Of a stretch of 64,000 bases of DNA, positions 47,454 to 56,682 are shown piece after piece. The first letter of the stretch is position 1. Every line of letters begins with the position of its first letter. The DNA is taken from the NCBI GenBank assembly GCA_041398025.1, contig JAWKVM010000005.1:186001-250000 (forward strand). Reading direction: 5' to 3'. This DNA is from JANQPX01 sp041398025 (GTDB lineage Bacteria; Pseudomonadota; Alphaproteobacteria; Geminicoccales; Geminicoccaceae). The notes beneath the pieces were generated by a model. That model did no database searches, had not been told where the DNA came from, and saw only the letters and a list, made by a program, of their open reading frames with translations. The translations under genes and the position numbers were made by a program.

Positions 47454-49869
47454 TCAGCCGCGCGGCGCCCGCCCGAGTTTTTTCTCAAGATCGAGCACGG
47501 CAAGCGTCGTTTCGATCACCGTGTCGGACGTCAGGCTCATCGACTCGATGCCGATGCGCACCAGATATTCGGCGATCTCGGGATAATCGGACGGCGCCTG
47601 GCCGCAGATGCCGCAATGGCGGCCATTGCGCTTGGCGCCGTCGACCGCGAGCTTCAGCATTTCCAGAACGCCGGGATCGCGCTCGTCGAACTCGAAGGCG
47701 ACCATCTCGGAATCGCGATCCACGCCGAGCGTGAGCTGGGTGAGATCGTTCGAGCCGATCGAGAAGCCGTCGAACAGCTCCGCGAACTGATCGACCAGAA
47801 TGACGTTGTTCGGGATCTCGCACATCACATAGACTTCGAGACCGTCCACACCGCGCTCGAGGCCGTTCCTGGCCATGACGTTCAGCACCTTCTTCGCCTC
47901 ATCGATGCGCCGGCAAAACGGGACCATGAGCTTCAGGTTCTTCAGACCCATGACGTCGCGCACGCGGCGCATCGCCTGGCATTCCAGCGCGAAGCCGGGC
48001 TGGTAGGCGGGATGCGCATAGCGGGCGGCGCCGCGAAAGCCGAGCATCGGGTTGGCTTCTTCGGGCTCGAACCAGCGGCCGCCGATCAACGCCGCATATT
48101 CGTTGGTCTTGAAGTCGGACATGCGGATGATCACCGGCTTCGGATGGAAGGCGGCGGCATCGTGCCGACACCTCGGCGAGCGTTTCGACGAAATAGTCGA
48201 CCGGTGACGCGTGATGCCGGGTCAGGCGCTCGATCTCGGCGCGCTCGGCCGCATCCTCGACCTTCTCCGGCTGGATCAGCGCCATGGGATGGATCTTGAT
48301 CGACTCGCTGACGATGAACTCCATGCGCGCGAGGCCGACGCCGTCATTGGGAAGCTGGCAGGTCTGGAAGGCGAGATCGGGATTGCCGAGATTGATCATG
48401 ATGTGGGTCGCGGGACGCTGGATGCCGCTGAGATCGGTGGTCCTGCGCTCGAAGGGCAGGGCGGTGTCATAGACCCGGCCCGTATCGCCTTCGGCGCAGC
48501 TCACCGTCACCACCTGGCCGTCCTTCAGACGCTCGGTCGCGTGCTCGGCACCGACCACGGCGGGAATGCCGAGCTCGCGCGAGATGATCGCCGCATGGCA
48601 GGTGCGCCCGCCGCGATTGGTGACGATGGCGCCGGCGGTCTTCATCACCGGCTCCCAGTCCGGCGTGGTGATGTCGGCGACCAGCACCTCGCCCGGCTTG
48701 AAGTCGCCGAGCTTGTGCACGTCCTTGATCACGCGCGCCTCGCCGGTGCCGATCTTGGTGCCGACCGCCCGGCCGGTCACCAGCACCTCGCCCTGCTGCT
48801 CCAGCCGGTAGCTTTCCATGACTGCGGCCGAGCGTTGCGAGACCACCGTCTCCGGGCGCGCCTGGACGATGTAGAGCTTACCGTCCAGGCCGTCCTTGGC
48901 CCACTCGATGTCCATCGGACGATAGCTGCCGGCGGCCTTGCTGTAGTGCTCCTCGATGGTGATCGCCTGGCCGGCGAGGGCGAGCACGTCCTCATCGCTC
49001 ACACAGAAGCGCTGGCGGTCGGCCTTCGGCGTCGGGATGTTGGTCACCGGCTCGCGGGTATGGCCGCTCGCATAGATCATCTTGACCTGCTTGTCGCCGA
49101 TATGCCGGCGCAGCACGGCGCGGTAGCCGTCCTGATAGGTGGGCTTGTGCACGTGAAACTCGTCTGGATCGACCGTGCCCTTCACCACGTTTTCGCCGAG
49201 GCCGTAGGCGCCGGTGATGAACACCGCATCCTTGAAGCCGGTCTCGGTGTCGATCGAGAACATCACCCCGCTGGAGGCGAGATCCGAGCGCACCATCTTC
49301 ATCACGCCGGCGGACAGCGCCACCTTGAAATGATCGAAGCCCTGATCGGTGCGGTAGGAAATCGCGCGGTCGGTGAACAGCGACGCGTTGCAGCGACGAA
49401 CCGCATCCAGGAGGATCGCCTCGCCCTTGATGTTCAAGAAGGTGTCGTGCTGGCCGGCGAAGCTCGCGGTCGGCAGGTCCTCGGCGGTCGCGGAGCTGCG
49501 CACGGCGACGCTGAGTTCCTCGCCATACTCGCTCTGCAGCTGCTGATAGGCCTGCAGAATCTCCGTCATGGCGTCGTCTGGCAGGCCCGCTTTGTACACC
49601 AGCTCTCTGGCCTGAGCACCGCGCGCCTGCAGCATGCGCACGTCGTTCTTGTCGAGATCGTCGAGGAGCGCGTGCAGCTCGTCCCAAGCATCGGCTTCGG
49701 TGAGCGCATCGCGAAAGGCATCGGCGGTGATCGCAAAGCCGTTCGGCACGTTCAGCCCGAGACCGGAAAGCTCGCGATACATCTCGCCGAGCGACGCGTT
49801 CTTGCCGCCGACCAGGGGAACGTCGTCCAGACCCAGATCCTCGAACCAGCGCACATAGCGTCCCGTCAT
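47454..49869 (-). pseudogene. ppsA: Phosphoenolpyruvate synthase, frameshifted near the 3' third
   Basis: The gene would encode about 805 residues (family about 790). It has the nucleotide-binding domain (LVGGKNASLGEMYREL; AVRSSATAEDLPTASFAGQHDTFLN), the phospho-His domain with GGRTCHAAIISRELG, and the PEP/pyruvate domain with the catalytic Cys in GICGQAPSDYPE. Near 48160 the reading frame shifts: the sequence up to YFVETLAEVSA and from AAFHPKPVIIRMSDFKTNEYA are in different frames, and no other damage is seen. It would make PEP from pyruvate with ATP. The ATG at 49869 (with GAGGG) is a better start than the one 21 codons upstream, as the family begins here. It is either a recent loss or a sequence error. 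Confidence 0.82.
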
Positions 49870-49937
49870 GCTGCCCTCGTCTCTTGCTTGATTGGCCAGA
49901 ACCGCCTGCATCAGACCACGCTTGCGCGCCAATGGGG

Positions 49938-49951
49938 TTGATGAAGGTCAA
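49938..49951. promoter_or_regulatory. FNR/FixK-like box between ppsA and the HAD/trehalose-phosphatase gene
   Basis: TTGATGAAGGTCAA matches TTGAT-N4-ATCAA at 9 of 10 fixed bases. Its centre is 75 bases from the ppsA start and 79 from the start at 50024, the same layout as the box at 42208. Confidence 0.55.
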
Positions 49952-50023
49952 AGGCCTGTCGTTCTGCCGTGCTTAACTAGAGGGGCTGGTTCCTCAAGTC
50001 GCGAGCTCAAGAAACGGTGATGC

Positions 50024-51598
50024 ATGTCCCTCCTGCCGCTTAGCCTCGATCATGTCGATGCCGTCCTGTTCGATCTCGACGGCGTGCTCACCGACAGCGC
50101 CGCCCTGCATGCGAAGAGCTGGAAAAAGCTGTTCGATGGATTCCTGCGCGACAGGGACGGCGAGGGCTTCCGGCCCTTCGACGCGGATGCCGACTACCGC
50201 GCCTTCGTCGACGGCAAGCCCCGGTTGGACGGTATCAGAAGTTTTCTGGATTCGCGCTCGATCGAGCTGCCGGAAGGAACGTCCGATGATTCGACATCCG
50301 CGCGTACCGTGTGGGGTCTCGGCCGCCGCAAGAACGGCTTCTTCCTCGATGCGCTGGCGGAGGAGGGGATCATCACCTTTCCTGCGGCGATCGCGTTTCT
50401 CGACGCCGTGCGCGCAGCCGGGTTCAAAACGGCGCTGGTGTCCTCCAGCCGGAACGCGCGGGCGATCGTGGAGAAGGCCGGCCTTCGTGATCGCTTCGAT
50501 GCCTGGATCGATGGCGACGATGTTCAAGGAAGGGGTCTGGCTGGCAAGCCGGCGCCCGACATGTTTCTTGCTGCTGCAAAGGCGCTCGGCGTCGAGCCTG
50601 GGCGGGCCGTCGTCGTCGAGGATGCGATCGCCGGCGTCGAAGCCGGTTTGCGCGGCAGGTTCGGTCTGGTGATCGGCGTCGATCGCACCCATCACCCGGA
50701 GGCGCTGGCGGCGGCGGGCGCCCATCTCGTGGTGGCACGTCTCTCCGATATCCCGCTCGCCTGGCGTCAGATGCAGGCGATCGACGACCTGCCTTCGGCC
50801 ATGGCGGCGATCGATGACATTCAGAGCCGACTCGAAGGCAAGCGCCTCGCAGTCTGCCTGGATTACGACGGCACGCTCACGCCGATCGTCGATCGACCGG
50901 AGCTGGCGCTGTTGTCCGATCGCATGCGTCAGACCCTGGCGCGTCTCGCCGATGTCGCCACGGTCGCCGTCATCAGCGGCCGTGACCTCAAGGACATCAG
51001 GCGGCTGGTTGCGCTGGACGGCCTCTATTATTCCGGCAGCCACGGCTTCGAGATCGCCGGCCCTGATCAGACCGGGCAGGCGGCGGAGCACGGCGCCGAG
51101 TTCCTGCCGCTCCTCGATTCCGCGGAGAACGCCTTGCGCGAGCGCCTCGCCGGCATCGACGGTGTCCTGGTCGAGCGCAAGCGCCTGAGCGTCGCCGTGC
51201 ACTACCGTCTGGTCGCCGAGGCAGACCATGAAAAGGTCAAAAAAATCACCGACGAAGTCGTGGCCGCGCATTCGGGGCTTAGGCGTACGCTCGGCAAGAT
51301 GGTCTACGATCTGCAGCCGGATATCGACTGGCACAAGGGCAAGGCCGTGGCGACCCTGCTCTCGACCCTCGGCCTCGATGGCGACGACGTCCTGCCGCTC
51401 TATATCGGCGATGACGTCACCGACGAAGATGCCTTTCGAGAGCTTCGGGATCGGGGGCTCGGCATCGTGGTGCGCGGCAGCCGCCGATCCACATCTGCCA
51501 CCCTGGCGCTTGACGACACCGACGAGGTCCAGGCTTTTCTCGAAGCGCTCATGCGACGGGTGCCGAGCCATCGAAACAGGACGGGAAACGCTTCATGA
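50024..51598 (+). CDS. Fusion of beta-phosphoglucomutase-like HAD and trehalose-6-phosphatase
   Basis: The 524-residue protein has two HAD domains. Residues 1-240 look like beta-phosphoglucomutase (AVLFDLDGVLTDSA; TALVSSSRNA; GKPAPDMFLAAAKALG; VVVEDAIAGVEAG). Residues 265-510 look like OtsB (CLDYDGTLTPI; VISGRDL; the DIDWHKGKAV block; YIGDDVTDEDAF). The first would turn beta-glucose 1-phosphate from the next enzyme into glucose 6-phosphate, and the second would make trehalose from its phosphate. The stop overlaps the GH65 start (ATGA). Together the two proteins equal about 1,326 residues, close to mycobacterial OtsB1 (Rv2006), a single chain with the same three modules. Confidence 0.88.
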   Translation: MSLLPLSLDHVDAVLFDLDGVLTDSAALHAKSWKKLFDGFLRDRDGEGFRPFDADADYRAFVDGKPRLDGIRSFLDSRSIELPEGTSDDSTSARTVWGLGRRKNGFFLDALAEEGIITFPAAIAFLDAVRAAGFKTALVSSSRNARAIVEKAGLRDRFDAWIDGDDVQGRGLAGKPAPDMFLAAAKALGVEPGRAVVVEDAIAGVEAGLRGRFGLVIGVDRTHHPEALAAAGAHLVVARLSDIPLAWRQMQAIDDLPSAMAAIDDIQSRLEGKRLAVCLDYDGTLTPIVDRPELALLSDRMRQTLARLADVATVAVISGRDLKDIRRLVALDGLYYSGSHGFEIAGPDQTGQAAEHGAEFLPLLDSAENALRERLAGIDGVLVERKRLSVAVHYRLVAEADHEKVKKITDEVVAAHSGLRRTLGKMVYDLQPDIDWHKGKAVATLLSTLGLDGDDVLPLYIGDDVTDEDAFRELRDRGLGIVVRGSRRSTSATLALDDTDEVQAFLEALMRRVPSHRNRTGNAS

Positions 51599-54003
51599 GT
51601 GAATGGTCCCTGATATTCGACGGCTTCGATCCCGATCAAGAGAAGCTTCGGGAAGCCCTTTGCGTGCTCGGCAACGGCTATATCGCGACGCGTGGTGCTG
51701 CCCCCGAAAGCGTTGCCGGCAAGGTGCATTATCCCGGCAGCTATCTCGCTGGCGGCTATAATCGCCTGACCACCGAGATCGCCGGGCGCTTGATCGAGAA
51801 CGAGGATCTGGTCAACATTCCGGACTGGCTGCCGCTGCAGATCCGCATCGACGGTGCTGGCTGGTTCGACCTGCACAAGGTGGAGATTCTGAACTACCGC
51901 CAGGAGCTGGATCTCAGGAACGGCGTGCTGCATCGCTGGGTCCACTGCCGGGACGCCAAGGGCCAGGAGACGCGCATTGATCAGCGCCGCCTGGTGCATA
52001 TGGCCAACCCGCATCTCGCCGCCTTGGAAACCGTGGTCGAGGCGGTCAACTGGTCCGGGCGGATCGAGGTGCGCTCCAGCCTCGACGGCAGCGTGGTCAA
52101 TGGCGGCGTCGCGCGGTATCAGACGCTGAGCAACCGGCATCTCGAACCGCTCGGTACCGAACGGCAGAGCGACGACGTGACCCTGCTCGCGGCGCGCACC
52201 AGTCAATCGCGCATCGAGATCGCGGAAGCCGCGCGCACCCACGCCTTCCTCAATGGCGAGCGGCTCGATATCGGCCATGAGATCGAGCATGCGAAGGATC
52301 TGATCGTCAACGCATTCGCCGTCGATCTGGAGATCGGCGATCGCCTGACCATCGAGAAGGTGGTCGCGATTCACAGCTCGCGCGACCAGGCAATCGCGAG
52401 CCCGGCCCTGGCCGCTTCCCAGGCCGTGCGCCGCGCCCCGGAATTCGCGGGGCTTCTCGCGAGCCATGCCAAGGCCTGGGATCGGCTCTGGCGCCAGTTC
52501 GAGATCGACGTGGTCTACAACGATCATGAGCAGCGGGACCTGGAGGCGCGGCGCATCCTGCGGCTGCACACCTTTCATCTCCTTCAGACGGCCTCTCCAC
52601 ATGTGATCGACGGCGATGTCGGCGTGCCGGCGCGCGGCCTTCACGGCGAAGCCTATCGCGGCCACATCTTCTGGGACGAGCTCTTCATCTTTCCGGTGAT
52701 CAATCTGCGCATCCCGGCGATCACGCGCGCGCTGCTGAAGTATCGCTATCGCCGCCTGGAAGATGCGCGCCTCGCCGCGAAGGAAGCCGGCTTCGAGGGC
52801 GCGATGTTCCCCTGGCAAAGCGGCAGCGACGGGCGCGAAGAGACCCAACAGGTTCATCTCAATCCCAAATCCGGGCGCTGGCTGCCGGACAACTCCCATC
52901 TCCAGCGCCATGTCAGCGCGGCGATCGCCTACAATATCTGGCACTATTACGAGGCCAGCTGGGACCTTGAGTTCATGGCCTATTACGGCGCCGAGATGCT
53001 GTTCGAAATTGCACGCTTCTGGGCATCTACGACCAGCTACAATGAAGCGCTTGATCGTTATGAGATCAAAAGCGTGATGGGACCGGACGAATATCACGAC
53101 GGCTATCCCGATCGCGAAGAGCCCGGTCTAGACAACAATGCCTATACCAATGTCATGGTCGCCTGGTGTCTCGGCCGCGCCCTCGACATCATCGAGCGCC
53201 TGCCGCCCTTTCGCTTTGATGAGCTCTGCCGAAGCCTCGCGCTCACCACCGACGAGACCGAGCGCTGGCGGGACATCAGCCAGAAGCTGCGGGTCGTCTT
53301 CCACGAGGACGGCGTGATCAGCCAGTTCGAAGGCTACGAAGCACTCGATGAGTTCAACTGGGACAACTATCGAAAGAAGTATGGCGACATCCAGCGTCTG
53401 GATCGCATTCTCGAAGCCGAAGGTGACAGCACCAATCGCTACAAGCTTTCCAAGCAGGCGGACGTGCTGATGCTGTTCTACCTGTTCTCGGCAGAGGAGC
53501 TGGAGAGGCTGTTCGGTCAACTCGGCTACGACTTCGATCCGGATACGATCCCCGCGACGATCGACTATTACACCAAGCGCACCTCTCACGGCTCGACGCT
53601 TAGCCGCGTGGTTCATGGCTGGGTGCTTTACCGCTCCGACCGCGCGCAGGCCTGGCGCCTGCTGCGTGAAGCGCTCTACAGCGACGTCGCCGACGTGCAG
53701 GGAGGCACCACGGCCGAAGGCGTGCATCTCGGCGCCATGGCCGGCACGGTGGACGCGATGCTCCGCGTGTTCACCGGCATCGAGACACGCGACGACGTCC
53801 TCTGGCTGAACCCCTTTCTGCCGAAGGACTTGAAGGAACTGCGGCTGCGCCTTCGCTATCGGGGCAATTGGCTCAAGATCACGATCGGTCAGAAACGAGC
53901 CGTCGTCGAAGCCGTCGACTGCCCGGCGCTGCCGATCCGGATCGGCTGCAAGAACGATCTGTTCGAGCTGATGCCGGGAACATCAAAGGAAATCAGTTTC
54001 TGA
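51595..54003 (+). CDS. Glycoside hydrolase family 65 phosphorylase
   Basis: The 802-residue protein has the GH65 plan: an N-terminal beta-sandwich with LGNGYIATRGA, then an alpha/alpha barrel with RGLHGEAYRGHIFWDELFIFP and MFPWQSGSDGREE, and the general-acid Glu in GPDEYHDG (about residue 499). KQADVLMLFYLF and TSHGSTLS are also present, the latter in the phosphate site. Family members split alpha-linked disaccharides (trehalose, kojibiose, maltose) with phosphate, giving beta-glucose 1-phosphate. The adjacent phosphoglucomutase/trehalose phosphatase makes trehalose or trehalose 6-phosphate the best guess. Coupled by an ATGA overlap. Confidence 0.88.
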   Translation: MSEWSLIFDGFDPDQEKLREALCVLGNGYIATRGAAPESVAGKVHYPGSYLAGGYNRLTTEIAGRLIENEDLVNIPDWLPLQIRIDGAGWFDLHKVEILNYRQELDLRNGVLHRWVHCRDAKGQETRIDQRRLVHMANPHLAALETVVEAVNWSGRIEVRSSLDGSVVNGGVARYQTLSNRHLEPLGTERQSDDVTLLAARTSQSRIEIAEAARTHAFLNGERLDIGHEIEHAKDLIVNAFAVDLEIGDRLTIEKVVAIHSSRDQAIASPALAASQAVRRAPEFAGLLASHAKAWDRLWRQFEIDVVYNDHEQRDLEARRILRLHTFHLLQTASPHVIDGDVGVPARGLHGEAYRGHIFWDELFIFPVINLRIPAITRALLKYRYRRLEDARLAAKEAGFEGAMFPWQSGSDGREETQQVHLNPKSGRWLPDNSHLQRHVSAAIAYNIWHYYEASWDLEFMAYYGAEMLFEIARFWASTTSYNEALDRYEIKSVMGPDEYHDGYPDREEPGLDNNAYTNVMVAWCLGRALDIIERLPPFRFDELCRSLALTTDETERWRDISQKLRVVFHEDGVISQFEGYEALDEFNWDNYRKKYGDIQRLDRILEAEGDSTNRYKLSKQADVLMLFYLFSAEELERLFGQLGYDFDPDTIPATIDYYTKRTSHGSTLSRVVHGWVLYRSDRAQAWRLLREALYSDVADVQGGTTAEGVHLGAMAGTVDAMLRVFTGIETRDDVLWLNPFLPKDLKELRLRLRYRGNWLKITIGQKRAVVEAVDCPALPIRIGCKNDLFELMPGTSKEISF

Positions 54004-54032
54004 CGCCAAAGCCGGGCCTGGCATCGGGATTC

Positions 54033-54054
54033 GACGCGCACGCCGCCGCGCGTC
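54033..54054. terminator. GC-rich hairpin between convergent genes
   Basis: GACGCGC and GCGCGTC form a perfect 7-bp stem with an 8-base loop between the GH65 stop and the converging cfa stop. No T tract follows, so termination is only suggested. Confidence 0.3.
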
Positions 54055-55264
54055 AGGCGCGGCGCAAGGCCAGTTGGGAGACGTCGGTCCAACCGGCTTT
54101 GAAACCGGCTTCGCAGTAGGCCAGATAGTACTGCCAAAGCCTTTTGAAGCGTTGGTCGAAGCCAAGTTGCAGAAGGTCTGGCCAGGCCGCCTGAAAGCGT
54201 CGATTCCAAGTCGCCAGTGTTCTGGCATAGTCGAGGCCAAAGGTCGTTTCCGTGAGCTTTTGCAGACCTGCTTGTTCCAGTTGCTGCTGCAGGGCCGCGG
54301 GCGAAGGAAGCATGCCGCCTGGAAAAATATGACGTTGAATGAAGTCTGCGCCACGTCGATAGGCTTCGAAATATCGATCGGCGATCGTGATGATCTGCAG
54401 ACCGATCATGCCATTGGGCTTGATGAGGTTTGCAAGCTTGCCGAAATAGACCGGCCAGTAGGATTCGCCGACAGCCTCGAACATCTCGATCGATGCGATA
54501 CGATCAAAGCGCCCTTCGACATCGCGATAATCCTGGAGGCGGATCTCGACTTTGTCATTGAGTCCCGCAGCCTGTATGCGCTCAGCTGCAAAGGTGTGCT
54601 GCTGATCGGAAATGGTAATCGCGGTAACCTTGGCGCCAACCTCGCGTGCGGCAAATTCGGCAAAACCACCCCAGCCGCAACCAACTTCAAGCAGATGATG
54701 ATCCGGCTGCAGTGATAGCTTCCTGACGAGGCTGCCATATTTTGCAGCCTGCGCATCTTCGAGGGAAAGATCCCGCTTCTCGAAACGAGCCGACGAATAG
54801 GTCATGCTTGGATCGAGCCACTTCTGATAGAAAGCGTTGCCCAAATCATAGTGGGCAAGAATATTGCGTCGGCTGCCGCGTTTGGAATTTGGGCGAAAAA
54901 GATGGCGCACCCTTGCCATCCAGCGAAACCACGGGCGTCCATAGAACTGCTTTGTGTAGGCGCCTTCGTTCAACACCAGAAGCTCGAGAAGGCGCGCAAG
55001 ATCCGGGCTATCCCAGTCACCATCGAGATAGGCTTCAGCGAAGCCAAGTGATCCACCGACGGCAATTCTGCGGATCGCACGCAAAGAATGCAGCTGAAGA
55101 ACGGCGTCTGGTCCTTCAGCCTTGCCGTCGAAACATCGCGACGTTCCATCCGGCGCGATAATCGTCAGCCGGCCGCGTTGCAGATTGTCGGCGATACCAT
55201 GGACCAGCGCCATGAGACGACCATCGATGGGGGTGCTTTCGCGGCTACGAATCGATTGGGCCAT
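54053..55264 (-). CDS. cfa: Cyclopropane-fatty-acyl-phospholipid synthase
   Basis: The 403-residue membrane-associated enzyme adds a methylene bridge from SAM across double bonds of phospholipid acyl chains. It has the family's N-terminal helical domain (GGSLGFAEAYLDGDW near residue 68), the SAM site LLEVGCGWGGFAEFAA (about residue 170), SIEMFEAVGE (about 238, with the bicarbonate-site Glu) and GADFIQRHIFPGG. GGGAGG precedes the ATG at 55264; an upstream ATG has none. Cyclopropanation usually increases in stationary phase or acid stress. Confidence 0.9.
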   Translation of the reverse strand: MAQSIRSRESTPIDGRLMALVHGIADNLQRGRLTIIAPDGTSRCFDGKAEGPDAVLQLHSLRAIRRIAVGGSLGFAEAYLDGDWDSPDLARLLELLVLNEGAYTKQFYGRPWFRWMARVRHLFRPNSKRGSRRNILAHYDLGNAFYQKWLDPSMTYSSARFEKRDLSLEDAQAAKYGSLVRKLSLQPDHHLLEVGCGWGGFAEFAAREVGAKVTAITISDQQHTFAAERIQAAGLNDKVEIRLQDYRDVEGRFDRIASIEMFEAVGESYWPVYFGKLANLIKPNGMIGLQIITIADRYFEAYRRGADFIQRHIFPGGMLPSPAALQQQLEQAGLQKLTETTFGLDYARTLATWNRRFQAAWPDLLQLGFDQRFKRLWQYYLAYCEAGFKAGWTDVSQLALRRA

Positions 55265-55882
55265 CGACTGAGCCTCCCTGCTCCTTCCGGTCTCCATCGA
55301 CCTCGGCAATCGGACCCGTTCCGCCCCCGAAGGCTAACCGTCCGAATGCTGCTCCCCGGTTTGACGAGGTTGCAGGCTTGTGCCTTTCGGCCATAGTCTC
55401 AAAGCCTCGAAGTGGATCGATGCGATGACCTTTTGCTGCAAAAAGGGGTATTTAGGAGCTTGAATGACGAATTGGCGGTCGGTCAAGGGTCTGTAATTGC
55501 CCGGCATCATGGTGACGAGCAGAGGACATTCTCGATATGTACCAGAATGCGAACGTGTAATTAGTTATATCGGTGGTTTTGAATAAACCTATAGTCTGCA
55601 TCATTTCAAATGATTGGAGAAACACAGAAGTTCTTGCGGCATCTATGGTCGAAAACTCCTGATTTGCTGCGCAGCAAAGCGTTTCGTTGCCATATTGAAG
55701 CGGATGTTGTCCGCATGCTGGCGATTAAGGACTGGGCGAAGGGATTGCTCTTTGGGACAAGCCATGTTCTTCGAGTTTCGCTGCGTGAATACTGCAACGG
55801 ATATAGCCGGCTTCATCGGACATCATCATCCTGCAAATATGTCAGGACGACCAGGATGGACTATCGGCATTTGCGTGAGCAC
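55265..55882. other. Long intergenic region with lower GC
   Basis: About 618 bases lie upstream of cfa. From about 55440 to 55860 the sequence is markedly richer in A and T than the neighbours, and includes the imperfect inverted repeat CCTTTTGCTGCAAAAAGG at 55429-55446. No gene with recognisable features could be found on either strand, though a short minus-strand frame (55606-55797) has no stop for 63 codons. It may be a remnant of an acquired element. Confidence 0.4.
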
Positions 55883-56626
55883 TTAGCTCGCCGAGCGTTC
55901 TATTTGGCGTCTCGCCACCATGTGCAGCCGATCGTCGCCGAGCAGGTAGGCGCGATAGTCGTCTGGAAACAGAGCGCTTACGGCGGGATTCAGTACGTTC
56001 AGACCGCCCGTATAGGCGCCGAAAGCGGGCAGCAGCACACGGCGGTGATCGGAAACGAAGCAGGGACGCGACACCCGGCGTCCGCGTGCGCTCACGCTCG
56101 CCTTTGGATGGAGGTGGCCGGCAATTTCAGCCTGTTCGCAGCGCTCGTTCGGCAGATGACGAAAGACGACTCCCTTGATCGCGACCTCCGAGGCCGAGGC
56201 CCCGCCCAGATCCTGCGGAGGGGAGGGGTCATGATTGCCGGAGACCCAAATCCAGTCATGGCTGGACGTCAGCGTCCTGATCTCCTCACGGACTTCGGGC
56301 GACAGGCGCTCACAGCCTTCGGGATCGTGGAAGCTGTCGCCCAGGCTGATGACGCGATCGGGCGACCATCGGCGCAGCACGCTGGTCAGCCTGTCGAGCG
56401 ATGCCCGGCTGTCATAGGGCGGGATGGCCGATCCGCGTCGCGCGAAGAACGAGCCTTTTTCCAGATGGAGATCGGCGATGACGAGCAACTTCTCGCTCGG
56501 CCAGATCAGGGCGCCGGAACAGTCGGCGACCAGGCCTTCATGGGGCGTGCCGAGGGGGAGGCTTTGCACGTTCCGCTCGTCTTCCGTTAGTTCTGGCCAC
56601 GGCCAGTGACGCAGGGGGCATAGCAC
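55883..56626 (-). CDS. pdeM: Ligase-associated DNA damage response phosphoesterase PdeM
   Basis: The 247-residue metallophosphoesterase has the calcineurin-type motifs: VIADLHLEKG (about residue 49), SLGDSFHD (about 94), SGNHDP (about 129) and AGHLHPKAS (about 168). These coordinate two metals. Members of this family cluster with an ATP-dependent ligase, an exonuclease and an Lhr helicase in a DNA-repair set. Here it follows the helicase gene by 56 bases, while ligase and exonuclease are missing from the locus. Confidence 0.87.
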   Translation of the reverse strand: MLCPLRHWPWPELTEDERNVQSLPLGTPHEGLVADCSGALIWPSEKLLVIADLHLEKGSFFARRGSAIPPYDSRASLDRLTSVLRRWSPDRVISLGDSFHDPEGCERLSPEVREEIRTLTSSHDWIWVSGNHDPSPPQDLGGASASEVAIKGVVFRHLPNERCEQAEIAGHLHPKASVSARGRRVSRPCFVSDHRRVLLPAFGAYTGGLNVLNPAVSALFPDDYRAYLLGDDRLHMVARRQIERSAS

Positions 56627-56682
56627 GTTCGACGATCGATTTCATCGCGTCACCAAGCACCCGCCCATCGCCCGCGCACCGA

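Noticed and set aside
55606..55797. Short minus-strand frame in the AT-richer gap, considered as a transposase remnant.
   Set aside because: No similarity I could support to any transposase and no flanking target repeats.
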